The position numbers and the translations under genes were made by a program. From the NCBI GenBank assembly GCA_023391285.1, contig JAEWBF010000047.1:1-50160 (forward strand): a stretch of DNA of 50,160 nt. Reading direction: 5' to 3'. A model generated the notes under the pieces. The model saw nothing but the letters and a program-made list of their open reading frames with translations. It had not been told where the DNA came from and searched no databases. Shown here piece after piece: positions 30,931 through 39,631 of this stretch. Each line of letters starts with the position of its first letter. Within the stretch, counting starts at the first letter, position 1. The DNA comes from Verrucomicrobiota bacterium. GTDB taxonomy: Bacteria; Verrucomicrobiota; Verrucomicrobiia; Opitutales; Opitutaceae.

Positions 30931-33243
30931 GTGCTCGCCGCCCGCCTCGTCCTCGCCCTTCTCGCCGTCGCCTGCCTCATCCGTCTTGCGCTGCTCGAGC
31001 CGTCGCGCGACATCACCACCGACGTTCTCGACCTCCTCCCCGCTGACGAACGCGCGCCCGAACTCTCGCTCGTGCGCGGGCTCACCGCCGACGTCCAAGC
31101 ACGCGTTGTCCTTCTCGCCCTCGCTGATCCGAATTCGGAAGCACCGCCCGACGATCGCGCCGCCGCCGCGCTCATCGATTCCCTCCGCCGCTCCGAGGCA
31201 TTCACCACCGTCGAACGTCACGGCGATCCCGCTCAACGCGAGGCCTTCGGCCGCGCCATCTTCGAGCGCCGCTTCACCCTCCTCCTTCCAGCCTGGCTGG
31301 ATCGAATGCAACGCGCGTTCGCCGAATCCAGCCGTCCCGAAAACGAATTCCCCGGTTGGGCCGCCGAACGCGCCGCCGACGAACTCGAGTCCTTCCTCGC
31401 CCAACCGGAAGCCATGTCGATGCACGAGTTGATCGCCGCCGATCCGCTCCTGCTCGTCCCTCGGCTCGTCCGCGACCTCGCTCCGCTCGAGCCTCTCAAT
31501 TCGATCTCCAAATCGCGCGTCCTGGTGTGGGCTCTTCAAAAAGCTCCGCCGTTGTCCGACGCCGGTCAGGAACCTGTCTTCGCCGCGATCGAAAAGGCGC
31601 TCGCCGACGCTCGAGCCATCCAACCCGCTCTTACCCTGGAATGGACCGGTATCAACCGGTTCGCCGCAACCAGCCGCAGTCGCATCCAACGCGAGGTCAC
31701 CCTCCTCAATATCGCCTCGATCGTCGCGGTGCTCGGAGTCGCGACGATCTTTCTCCGGCGCCCGTGGCAAATCATCCAGCTTCTTCCCGTCGTCCTTCTC
31801 TCTCTGCTCGGCGCCTGGACCGCCACGACGCTCGTTTTCCCCTCGGTGCACATCCTCGTCTTCGTCATCGGTGCACTTCTCGCCGGCGTCGCGATCGACT
31901 ACGGCTTCTACGTCGCGCTGCAACCGCCCGATCCTCGCAACCCATCCTACTCCGCTCGCCTCCGGCCTCTTCTGCGCCCGCTGCTCACCAGCTGCCTCAC
32001 GACGGTGGTCGGATTCTCCCTTCTGCTCGGCTCCGAGCTTCCGTTGCTCCGGCAGGTCGGATTTTTCGTGGCCAGCGGAGTCCTCTGCGCTTTTGGCGCC
32101 GCTCTTCTCTGGTTCGCCGCCGTCCCCACCGCCCCCCTGGCTACACGCTCGGTCGCATCGCTCGACCGAGGCCGCTTCACGTCGCGTCGCGTTCCGCTTG
32201 TTCTCCTTGTCCTCGCGTTCGTCTGCGCCGCCGCCCTGCCTTTCGTCTCGGAATGGCGCGATGACATCCGCGAACTGGACGTTCCGTCCCCCGATCTCCG
32301 CCAGACCGACGCCCGCGTCCGCCAGTTGTTCGGCGAACGTTCCGGCCAAACCGCCTACCTGACGTTTGGTCACACCCTGGCCGACGCTCGCAAGCACCTC
32401 GACCAATTCCTCCGCCACATCAACTCCGCCGCCCCAAGCGCCAGCCTCGCTTCGCTCGGCGCAATCTTCCCGACCGAAAGTTCCTGGCGCGCCGCGCCCC
32501 AAACCCTCGAAAAACTCGCCTCCTTCCCCGCCGCTTTCCGCGCCGAGCTCGAGCGGCGAACGTTCGACTCCAGCGCGTTCACACCCTTCTTCAACGCCTG
32601 GAACGAAATCTCGCTCAACCAGCCACCCGATGATTATGCGCGAATCTACCGCGATCTCGCTCCGCACCTGCCGGCCCCACTCGCCCAAACCTTCGCTCCG
32701 TTTGCCCCGCGCCCCTGGTTTCTGACTCTCGTTCAGGACGCAAGCGAGCTCACGGTGCCCCGCGAGCTCAGCACGATCGCCGTCCACCAGCTCGAAACCT
32801 TCAACACGCTCTTCGGTCGCTACCGCATCTCCGCCGTGCGGCTCAGTTTCGTCGGACTCGCGCTGGTTGTTCTCGTTGTGACGTTGTTGTATCGAGACCG
32901 GCGCGCATTCCGCATCGCTGCCGTCCCAGCCGGAGCCTGTTTCGCCACCCTCGGGTTGCTCTCGATTCTTGGACTTCCCCTCAACCTCTTTCATCTGTTG
33001 GGCGGATTCCTCGGAGCCTGCCTCGCGCACGATTACACGATCTTCACCAGCGCAACCACCCGTGCTCGCGCTCTTCCGCCCACCGCGGTGCGACTCTCAG
33101 CCCTTACCACCGTCGCTTCCTTCGTGGTCCTTGGCTTCAGCCGGATCCCCGTCATTCACGCACTCGGCACCACCGTCGCACTCGTGGTGTCTATCGCCTT
33201 GATCGCACTCGAAATCGAAGCCCGCACGCCTCGCCGTTCATGA
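30931..33243 (+). CDS. MMPL/RND-family exporter
   Basis: A 770-residue RND-superfamily exporter of the MMPL type, with two halves each made of a periplasmic domain and about six membrane helices. The N-terminal helix is followed by SRDITTDVLDLLPADE, the usual MMPL opening. Helix 4 equivalents are AGVAIDYGFYVAL in the first half and LAHDYTIFTSATTR in the second, carrying the proton-relay Asp residues. A GTG start at 30931 is used. It overlaps the ligase gene by 4 bases. Family knowledge: MMPL proteins in aryl polyene clusters move the product or its lipid precursor out of the inner membrane. Confidence 0.9.
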   Translation: MLAARLVLALLAVACLIRLALLEPSRDITTDVLDLLPADERAPELSLVRGLTADVQARVVLLALADPNSEAPPDDRAAAALIDSLRRSEAFTTVERHGDPAQREAFGRAIFERRFTLLLPAWLDRMQRAFAESSRPENEFPGWAAERAADELESFLAQPEAMSMHELIAADPLLLVPRLVRDLAPLEPLNSISKSRVLVWALQKAPPLSDAGQEPVFAAIEKALADARAIQPALTLEWTGINRFAATSRSRIQREVTLLNIASIVAVLGVATIFLRRPWQIIQLLPVVLLSLLGAWTATTLVFPSVHILVFVIGALLAGVAIDYGFYVALQPPDPRNPSYSARLRPLLRPLLTSCLTTVVGFSLLLGSELPLLRQVGFFVASGVLCAFGAALLWFAAVPTAPLATRSVASLDRGRFTSRRVPLVLLVLAFVCAAALPFVSEWRDDIRELDVPSPDLRQTDARVRQLFGERSGQTAYLTFGHTLADARKHLDQFLRHINSAAPSASLASLGAIFPTESSWRAAPQTLEKLASFPAAFRAELERRTFDSSAFTPFFNAWNEISLNQPPDDYARIYRDLAPHLPAPLAQTFAPFAPRPWFLTLVQDASELTVPRELSTIAVHQLETFNTLFGRYRISAVRLSFVGLALVVLVVTLLYRDRRAFRIAAVPAGACFATLGLLSILGLPLNLFHLLGGFLGACLAHDYTIFTSATTRARALPPTAVRLSALTTVASFVVLGFSRIPVIHALGTTVALVVSIALIALEIEARTPRRS

Positions 33244-34568
33244 CGCCTCTGCTCCACCAAGCCTGGCAAAAAACCCTCGCCGCCGCTCCTCGCGCTCCTG
33301 CGCTTATCGAGGCGGCCAGCGGTCGGGTATGGACACGGCGCGAACTCGACCGCGCCAGCGAAGCGTGGCTCGCCCGCCATCCGCTCGACCTCTCCGGTCG
33401 CGTCGTTCTCTTCTCCGAAATCAACGGCCCGCAATGGCTGGTCCTGCTGCTGGCGTTGTTGAAAGCCCGTGCCGTCATCGCTCCGCTCGACCCCGGCGAA
33501 CCACCGGCCCGCCAGCACGCCACCGCGCGTGCGCTCCGCGCCTCGTATCGCTGGAATGGTCACGTGCTCGAAACCCTTCCGCGCGGCCACCGGTTTTCGG
33601 ATCGACGTCGCGTCATTAAACTCACCTCCGGGAGCGCCGGAAAGCCGCGCGCCCTCCCGTTTACGGATTCGCAGATGCTCGCCGACGGCCGCCATGTGTG
33701 CGCGGGGATGCGCATCTTGTCTTCAGATTTCAACTACGCGTTGATCCCGTTCGGACACTCCTACGGTTGGGGCAACCTCGTCATACCTCTCCTCGCGCAG
33801 GGCACCGCCATCGTTTGCGGATCGACCGCACTGCCGCACGTCATCGCCGCCGAAATCGCGCAGTTTCGGCCGACCGTCTTTCCCGCGGTTCCTGCTTTGC
33901 TGCGCTCGCTCGTCAGCGCCGACGTCCCCCCGGAATCGCTCGCGTCGCTCCGCACCGTCATCTCCGCCGGCGCACCGCTCGACCCCGCCGTCGCCCGCTC
34001 TTTCCACGCTCGCTTCGACCGCCTCATCCACAATTTCTACGGTTCCACCGAAACCGGCGGCATCGCCTACGATCGCACCGGCACCGCTTCGCTCGAAGGC
34101 CGCGGCGTTGGAACACCACTCCCCGGCGTGACCGTCTCACTCGGCCGCCAGCGCCGCGTCCGCGTCCACAGTCTCGCCGTCTTCACCCTGGGCAATCGCC
34201 ATCCCGGCACCCACCTCGCCGCCGATTTCGGCGAGTTCAACGCCAGCGGCGAACTTGTCCTCCTCGGCCGCGCCGGTCGCACGATCAAGATTGCCGGACG
34301 CCGCTTGAACCTTTCCGAAATCGAACACGAGCTCCGAGCGCTCCCCGGCGTGCGCGATGCCTACGCGCTCCCCCATCCCGAGCGACCGGAAGCCGTCGCC
34401 GCCGTGGTCGCGTGCGACGCTCAGCCACCGGCCTGGCGCGACGCGCTCCGCGCCCGTCTCGCCTCATGGAAAGTCCCGCGAAAACTCATCGCCTTGCCTT
34501 CGTTCCCTCTCACCGCCCGCGGCAAGACCGACACCCGCAAACTCCGCCACCTCATCGGCGCCGCCTGA
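33240..34568 (+). CDS. AMP-forming acyl/aryl ligase (adenylate-forming enzyme)
   Basis: A 442-residue ANL-superfamily enzyme. The phosphate loop is KLTSGSAGKPRAL, followed by NFYGSTETGG (motif A5), GRAGRTIKIAGRRLNLSEIE (hinge), and the catalytic C-terminal Lys in TARGKTDTRKL. It is shorter than usual (500-550), mainly in the N-terminal lobe. In aryl polyene clusters the matching ligase activates the aryl starter, such as 3- or 4-hydroxybenzoate, for loading on an ACP. The convergent chorismatase gene supports this substrate. Confidence 0.9.
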   Translation: MTPLLHQAWQKTLAAAPRAPALIEAASGRVWTRRELDRASEAWLARHPLDLSGRVVLFSEINGPQWLVLLLALLKARAVIAPLDPGEPPARQHATARALRASYRWNGHVLETLPRGHRFSDRRRVIKLTSGSAGKPRALPFTDSQMLADGRHVCAGMRILSSDFNYALIPFGHSYGWGNLVIPLLAQGTAIVCGSTALPHVIAAEIAQFRPTVFPAVPALLRSLVSADVPPESLASLRTVISAGAPLDPAVARSFHARFDRLIHNFYGSTETGGIAYDRTGTASLEGRGVGTPLPGVTVSLGRQRRVRVHSLAVFTLGNRHPGTHLAADFGEFNASGELVLLGRAGRTIKIAGRRLNLSEIEHELRALPGVRDAYALPHPERPEAVAAVVACDAQPPAWRDALRARLASWKVPRKLIALPSFPLTARGKTDTRKLRHLIGAA

Positions 34569-34581
34569 TCCGCCTCGATCC

Positions 34582-34608
34582 AAAGTGTAACCTAATAGGT
34601 TACACTTT
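34582..34608. terminator. Perfect 11-bp inverted repeat between convergent genes
   Basis: AAAGTGTAACC (34582-34592), a TAATA loop and GGTTACACTTT (34598-34608) form a perfect 11-bp stem. The TAA stop of the chorismatase lies inside the right arm. The position between two converging genes and the A/T ends suit a bidirectional terminator. The GTAACC/GGTTAC core also looks like a dimeric repressor operator, so a protein-binding role is an alternative. Confidence 0.65.
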
Positions 34609-35550
34609 CCCGAGTCCTCGTTCCACGAGCGTCGCCTCGATTTCCACCTCGAGCGCCGCACGGCAGACTTCCGCTTGAAGATACATCACGCGATCGCTCG
34701 CCTGCACCAGCTCCGCTTCGAGCCGATCCCGCACCCGCCGATACGTCGCGGCATCGCGCAGATAAACTTTGAAATGCCTCGCCGCCGCCGCCTCCGCTCC
34801 CAACGCGTCGCCGAGCGCCGCCGCCCGCGATACCAAACGAAGATTGTCCAACGTGCAGTCGAGCTGCGCATCCAGGTCACCCGGAGCAACCGTCGCATGC
34901 CCTTTGATCGCAGCCGTTCCCGAAACAAACACCAGCCGCCGCCCGCTCTCCGTCTCCGCCACGGTCGCGCGCGAGAAACTCGGCGCGCGCGGCCCATGCT
35001 CCCGCGGATACTCGTAGGCCGGCACCTGCTCGGGATTCTCCAGATGCTGCGGCGCTTTTCGCCCGGCGACAAACACCACCGCCAGCGCCTCCCCGTCGGA
35101 TCCCACCGCCGAGGCCGAGGGGAGCGCACGTTTGAAACCGCTTCCGTGCAAGGTCTCGAATGCTTCCGCGCGCCCTTCGCAGAACGCATGATAATTCTCA
35201 CACCCTTCGACGGTGTCGTTGATTCCCGGCACGTAATTCCACACGCGATACAACGGCCAGCCGACACTCGCGCGGAAAAGACGCCCGTAGAGCTCGCGCG
35301 TCGTGCGCCGCAACGATGGTCCCACCCGCTGCACCGTCGCGCCCATCAGCAGTCCGTCGGTTTCCCACAGCTGAAACCCCTGATTCGCTCCCGCCCACTT
35401 CGCAGCCGGGAATAACTGCTCCGTCCGCGTGCCTCCCAACCAGGGCAACGCCAGCCGAAGCGCCTGCCCCGCACTGCCCAACGCCGACACGTCTGCACCA
35501 AATTCCACCTCGAAGGAGGTCGTTTCAATCGGAAGAACAGTGCCGTGCAT
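34600..35550 (-). CDS. Chorismatase, FkbO/Hyg5/XanB2 family (hydroxybenzoate-forming)
   Basis: A 316-residue enzyme with the FkbO/Hyg5/XanB2 chorismatase pattern: VQRVGPSLRRTTRELYGRLF, the core block YRVWNYVPGINDT, then EGCENYHAFCEGRAEAF, and a C-terminal YjgF/RidA-like half (RLVFVSGTAAIKGH). Family knowledge: Hyg5 and XanB2 types convert chorismate into 3-hydroxybenzoate (and 4-hydroxybenzoate for XanB2), whereas FkbO types release a dihydroxycyclohexadienoate. XanB2 supplies the starter of the xanthomonadin pigment. The gene is convergent with the AMP-ligase gene and lies directly at the end of the polyene operon, so a 3-hydroxybenzoate starter is the best guess. Which subtype it is depends on active-site residues that cannot be aligned here. 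Confidence 0.85.
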   Translation of the reverse strand: MHGTVLPIETTSFEVEFGADVSALGSAGQALRLALPWLGGTRTEQLFPAAKWAGANQGFQLWETDGLLMGATVQRVGPSLRRTTRELYGRLFRASVGWPLYRVWNYVPGINDTVEGCENYHAFCEGRAEAFETLHGSGFKRALPSASAVGSDGEALAVVFVAGRKAPQHLENPEQVPAYEYPREHGPRAPSFSRATVAETESGRRLVFVSGTAAIKGHATVAPGDLDAQLDCTLDNLRLVSRAAALGDALGAEAAAARHFKVYLRDAATYRRVRDRLEAELVQASDRVMYLQAEVCRAALEVEIEATLVERGLGKV

Positions 35551-35683
35551 AAGGACGTGTCACAACGGTCGCGCGCGAGGTGCACGCTCACCGACGTTTT
35601 CCCGCGCATGGTCCGTGGTTTAGCGGGTTTGTTCCTTGCACCGAGCCTTGCGCGCCTTGGCCAATCCCGTTCCTCCTAGCGCC

Positions 35684-36475
35684 GTGACGTTTCTGTTGAA
35701 GAAATTCGTTTCCTTCTGGCTGATGCCGCTTCCGTTGAGCCTGACCTTGCTCACGTTGGGCATTTTCCTGCTTTTCTCCGCGCGCCGCGCCCGCCTGGGC
35801 CGCATCCTCGTGGTGGCAGGCACGGCGCTACTGCTGATTTTCAGCAACAAAGCCGTGAGCACCGCGCTCATCCGTCCGCTCGAACGCGACTTTACAACAC
35901 TCCCCGAGTTCGCACCCGGCGAACCGCTGCCAGAAACACTCGCTCGTTGCCGCTACATCGTCGTGCTCGGCGGCGGCCACGGTGACACCCCCGGTTTTTC
36001 TGCCGTCAACAAACTCAGCCATTCAGCCCGCGCGAGGCTCACCGAGGGCGTTCGGCTCGCGCGCGCTCTTCCGCAAGCGCGTCTTGTCACGTGCGGCCGC
36101 GGTGCCCCCGGCCAGCCCAATCACGCGGAAATCCTTGCGCAAGCCGCCGTGTCTCTCGGCATCCCACGTTCGCGCATCGTCCTGCTCGAATCGGCTCGCG
36201 ACACGCACGACGAATCTCTCGCGATCCGCGAACTCGTCGGCGACCAACCGGTGATTCTCGTCACGTCCGCGTGGCATCTGCCCCGCGCCCTCGGCCTCAT
36301 GCGCGGCGCCGGGGTCACCGCCGTCCCCGCCGCCTGCGATCACATGGTTCGACCTGGCGAGCAGCGATCCTGGACCGATTACACCTGGGATTCCGACTCG
36401 ATCGGCCGCAGCAGCCGCGCGATCGCAGAACGACTTGGGCGCGCCTGGGCTTTTCTCCGGGGCCAATCGAAGTGA
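35684..36475 (+). CDS. ElyC/YdcF-like DUF218 membrane protein
   Basis: A 263-residue protein with two N-terminal membrane segments (MTFLLKKFVSFWLMPLPLSL and GRILVVAGTALLLIFS) and a DUF218 domain. The domain opens with RYIVVLGGGHGDTPGFS and continues with RLTEGVRLARALPQARLVT and an Asp-Thr-His-Asp-Glu-Ser (DTHDES) block. ElyC (E. coli) acts in envelope integrity and lipid carrier recycling. A GTG at 35684 is chosen since it begins the first membrane segment; a TTG at 35636 would add 16 residues. The 133 bases upstream serve as the divergent promoter region with the chorismatase gene. No clear motif was seen there. Confidence 0.82.
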   Translation: MTFLLKKFVSFWLMPLPLSLTLLTLGIFLLFSARRARLGRILVVAGTALLLIFSNKAVSTALIRPLERDFTTLPEFAPGEPLPETLARCRYIVVLGGGHGDTPGFSAVNKLSHSARARLTEGVRLARALPQARLVTCGRGAPGQPNHAEILAQAAVSLGIPRSRIVLLESARDTHDESLAIRELVGDQPVILVTSAWHLPRALGLMRGAGVTAVPAACDHMVRPGEQRSWTDYTWDSDSIGRSSRAIAERLGRAWAFLRGQSK

Positions 36476-36582
36476 GCGATTCTTGCAGGAGCTCGTGATG
36501 ATCCGGATTAGGCCCGTGGCTTACTTTCCGATCCCGAGAAAATTGTTTCGCAATCGCCACATCGGCAGCTACTCAGGCGCCC

Positions 36583-37221
36583 ATGTTCTCGCTCAAGAAG
36601 CTTCTCGGCAAAGAGGACAAGTTCTTCGACTTGCTCGAGGCCGGCGCAGAGGAAGCCCGCACAAGTGTCGGCCTCCTCTCGAATTACCTGCAAGCACTCA
36701 GCAAAGGCGGCCCTCCGCCTAATCTCGACGATTTCGTCCAGAGCCGGCGCAAGGAAAAGCGTATCCGGCATCAAATGACAGAGGAGCTGAGCAAGACCTT
36801 CGTCACGCCTTTGGAGCGCGAGGACATCGAAGAGCTCTCGTTCGCGCTCTACCGCATCCCGAAAGCCATCGAGAAGATCGTCGAACGCCTTTCAATCTAC
36901 CCTGGCCGCGTGCCTCACACCGCCTTCCAACGCCAGGCCGAATTGCTCAACCTCGCGTCCGAAGCCGTGGTGTTCATGGTGAAGGAGCTCCGCCACGGCA
37001 CGAACATAGAAAAAGTCCGCGAAGCCAACGACCGCTTGCAATACGCCGAGGGCGAGGCCGACAAAGTCATGCTCGGCCTGCTCAAGGAGCTCTATCACGG
37101 CCCCTACGAGGCCCGCGAACTCGTGATCCTGCAGGAGCTCTACGAGATGGTGGAACAAGCCGTCGACCGCTGCCGCAACGCGGGCAACATCGTCGTCCAA
37201 ATCGTGCTCAAGCACTCGTGA
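36583..37221 (+). CDS. DUF47/PhoU-like phosphate transport accessory protein
   Basis: A 212-residue all-helical protein of the DUF47 (PhoU-like, Pit accessory) family. The PhoU-type E-x-x-x-D helix pattern is seen in LEREDIEELSFALYRIPKAI and REANDRLQYAEGEADKVMLG. It differs from the PhoU encoded in the Pst operon and lacks its N-terminal helix pattern. It starts 107 bases after the ElyC-like gene and is followed after 88 bases by pit. Such proteins are the regulatory partners of Pit transporters. Confidence 0.9.
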   Translation: MFSLKKLLGKEDKFFDLLEAGAEEARTSVGLLSNYLQALSKGGPPPNLDDFVQSRRKEKRIRHQMTEELSKTFVTPLEREDIEELSFALYRIPKAIEKIVERLSIYPGRVPHTAFQRQAELLNLASEAVVFMVKELRHGTNIEKVREANDRLQYAEGEADKVMLGLLKELYHGPYEARELVILQELYEMVEQAVDRCRNAGNIVVQIVLKHS

Positions 37222-37309
37222 GCTTCTTCGCCGCTGCGAAACGCAGCCTGCCCCGATCCCTCGGAGTAGGCATTCCATCCCTCCTCGACGCTTTTCGCCT
37301 CCCGACGAA

Positions 37310-38368
37310 ATGACTCTCTTCCTCCTCGTCCTGCTCGCGGCGTTGATTTTCGAATACATCAACGGCTTCCACGACACCGCGAACGCCATCGCTACGGTCG
37401 TTTCCACGAAGGTCCTCTCGCCGCGTCAGGCCGTCATCTGGGCCGCGTTCTGGAATCTCGTCGGCGCACTCGCCGGCACCGCCGTGGCCGCCACCGTGGG
37501 CAAGGGGCTCGTCGATACGAATTTCGTCACCATGGCGACGGTCCTCGCCGCCTTGCTTAGCGCGATCGTCTGGGGACTCTTCACGTGGTGGCTCGGTTTG
37601 CCCTCGAGTTCCAGCCACGCCCTGGTCGGCGGTCTCTGCGGTTCCGCTCTCGGCACGGCAAACAACTGGGACGTCCTCAAGTGGCACGTTGTCGAAAACG
37701 GCTCCCACGCCGGCCTCTGGCCGAAAATCGTGCTGCCGATGGTCGTCTCGCCCGTGCTCGGTTTCGTGGGCGGTGCGTTGCTGATGTTGATTCTCCTCGC
37801 CGCACTGCGCAAAGCCACGCCGTATTTCGTCCGCGTCGTTTTCGGCAAAGCCCAGCTCATCAGCGCGGGTTTCATGGGCTACAGCCACGGCCACAACGAC
37901 GCGCAAAAGACGATGGGCATCATCGCGCTCGCGTTGTTCACCGGCACGCAATCCGGCGCGTTCGAAGCCCTCCCCGACTGGCTCCATTTTCTTTATACGC
38001 CGGAATTCCACGTTCCTCGCTGGGTGATGATCACCTGCGCGCTCACGATGGCCGCCGGCACCGCCGCCGGCGGCTGGCGCATCATCCGCACGATGGGCCA
38101 CAAGATGGTGAAGCTGCAGCCGGTGCACGGCTTCGCCGCCGAGACGACCGCCGCGCTGATCATCCACGGCGCTTCCGTCGCCGGCGTGCCGCTGTCCACC
38201 ACCCACGTCATCTCCACCTCGATCATGGGCGTCGGCGCATCGAAGCGCCTGAGCGCCGTGAAGTGGGGTCTCGTCGGCAAGATCGTCTGGGCCTGGGTGC
38301 TCACCCTTCCCCTTACCGGCCTGCTTGGCTACGGCATCGTGGAAGCGCTGCACATGTTCGGCATCTGA
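37310..38368 (+). CDS. pit: Low-affinity inorganic phosphate transporter (Pit family)
   Basis: A 352-residue inner membrane transporter of the Pit/PHO4 family with about 10 membrane helices and the internal duplication. Both signature copies are present: FEYINGFHDTANAIATVVST near the N-terminus, and GFMGYSHGHNDAQKTMGIIA in the middle. It moves phosphate, likely as a metal-phosphate complex, with protons and is normally used when phosphate is plentiful. It is convergent with phoR, so the low-affinity and high-affinity systems share one locus. Confidence 0.94.
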   Translation: MTLFLLVLLAALIFEYINGFHDTANAIATVVSTKVLSPRQAVIWAAFWNLVGALAGTAVAATVGKGLVDTNFVTMATVLAALLSAIVWGLFTWWLGLPSSSSHALVGGLCGSALGTANNWDVLKWHVVENGSHAGLWPKIVLPMVVSPVLGFVGGALLMLILLAALRKATPYFVRVVFGKAQLISAGFMGYSHGHNDAQKTMGIIALALFTGTQSGAFEALPDWLHFLYTPEFHVPRWVMITCALTMAAGTAAGGWRIIRTMGHKMVKLQPVHGFAAETTAALIIHGASVAGVPLSTTHVISTSIMGVGASKRLSAVKWGLVGKIVWAWVLTLPLTGLLGYGIVEALHMFGI

Positions 38369-38382
38369 TGTAGCCGATGGAG

Positions 38383-38402
38383 GCGCGGTGCCCCCACCGC
38401 GC
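38383..38402. terminator. Hairpin between convergent pit and phoR
   Basis: GCGCGGTG, a CCCC loop and CACCGCGC form a perfect 8-bp stem centred in the 55-base gap between two convergent genes. No T-run flanks it. A bidirectional terminator or an intergenic repeat are both possible. Confidence 0.5.
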
Positions 38403-38423
38403 AAACGCAGCCCCGCCCTCACC

Positions 38424-39596
38424 TCACCGCGGCAGCGTGAAATAAAACGCCGACCCCTGCCCGGCTTCGCTCTCCACTCGCACGTCGCCACCGTGCGCCT
38501 GCACCACGTGTTTCACGATCGCGAGTCCGAGGCCCGTTCCGCCTTGCTCGCGCGAACGCGCCTTGTCCGCGCGATAGAAACGTTCGAACACCCGCGCCCG
38601 CGCCTCCGGCGGTATGCCCGGCCCGTCGTCCTGCACGCACACTTCAACGAAACGATCGTTCAACACCCGCCCTTCGATTTTCACTCCACCCGACGGCCGT
38701 CCGTATTTGATCGCATTGTCGATCAGGTTCGAAAGCACTTGCCGCAAACGATCGGGATCCGCTTTCGCGATCATTCCCGACGGCAAGGTGTTCAGCAGTT
38801 GCATGTCTCGCGTCTTCGCGCGCTCCGCGAGATCTTCAATCACTTCCTGCACCGCCAGTCTCAAGGCCGACGGCTGCATGTTCAGCACCACGCGCCCGGA
38901 ATCGAGCTTCGCCAGCAAAAGCAGATCGTCGATCAGCAGCCTCAAACGATCCGCGTGCCGATCGATGATGCTCAGCAACCGATCGAGCGCCACCGCATCG
39001 CTCTTCGCTCCATCGAGCAAGGTTTCCGTCGCTCCCTTGATCAACGAGAGCGGCGTCCGCAGTTCATGGCTGACGTTCGCCACGAACTCCTGCCGCACGC
39101 CTTCGAGCTCACGCACGCGCGTGAGATCGTGAAACACCAACACCGCCCCATTCACCGCCCCGGTGGGATCGCGCAGCGCGACCGCGTTGATCTGCAAAAA
39201 TCGAGGCGGGGACGCTTCGATGCGCATCTCGTGCCCCAGCACCGAAGGCTCCACGTCCAACCGCCCCACCAGCGCCGCAATTTCATGATGCCGCACCGCC
39301 TCGAGCAGCGCCCGTCCCACCACCGGCTCCGATATGCCAAAGAGCCGCACCGCCGCCCGATTTGCGAGCGCGACGTGCCGCCGCTCATCCAGCACCACAA
39401 TTCCTTCGATCATGCTGTCGAGCAGCGCCTGTAGCCGTTGCTCATGCTCCTTTAGCGCGGCGATCTGAGCCGCGCGAAGGCCGTTCGTTTCACGCGCATG
39501 AAGTTGCTCGGTGACGCGCGCCTTCTGGACAGAACGTCTCCACATCACCACCGCGGCAACCAACAAGACGCTGAGCAGAACAATCGCGAACGTCAT
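38424..39596 (-). CDS. phoR: Phosphate regulon sensor histidine kinase PhoR
   Basis: A 390-residue sensor kinase. One N-terminal membrane segment (FAIVLLSVLLVAAVVMW) is followed by a short coiled coil and a PAS domain (residues about 52-160). The HisKA domain carries the phospho-accepting His177 in FVANVSHELRTPLSLIKG. The catalytic HATPase domain has N box NLIDNAIKYG, G1 DDGPGIPPEAR and G2 GGTGLGLAIVKHV. As in other PhoR proteins there is no large periplasmic sensor; the signal is expected from the Pst transporter and PhoU. It starts 35 bases after phoB ends. Confidence 0.93.
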   Translation of the reverse strand: MTFAIVLLSVLLVAAVVMWRRSVQKARVTEQLHARETNGLRAAQIAALKEHEQRLQALLDSMIEGIVVLDERRHVALANRAAVRLFGISEPVVGRALLEAVRHHEIAALVGRLDVEPSVLGHEMRIEASPPRFLQINAVALRDPTGAVNGAVLVFHDLTRVRELEGVRQEFVANVSHELRTPLSLIKGATETLLDGAKSDAVALDRLLSIIDRHADRLRLLIDDLLLLAKLDSGRVVLNMQPSALRLAVQEVIEDLAERAKTRDMQLLNTLPSGMIAKADPDRLRQVLSNLIDNAIKYGRPSGGVKIEGRVLNDRFVEVCVQDDGPGIPPEARARVFERFYRADKARSREQGGTGLGLAIVKHVVQAHGGDVRVESEAGQGSAFYFTLPR

Positions 39597-39631
39597 GACG
39601 TGGGTGTTGAAAGAGCCTTATGGCCCGCTGA

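Noticed and set aside
24488..35550. A genomic island inserted at tRNA-His carrying the polyene cluster
   Set aside because: No integrase gene and no second copy of the tRNA 3' end were seen in the window.
34600..35550. Plus-strand frame at 34675-35415 as a gene
   Set aside because: It is Arg/Pro/His-rich antisense to the clearly recognisable chorismatase.
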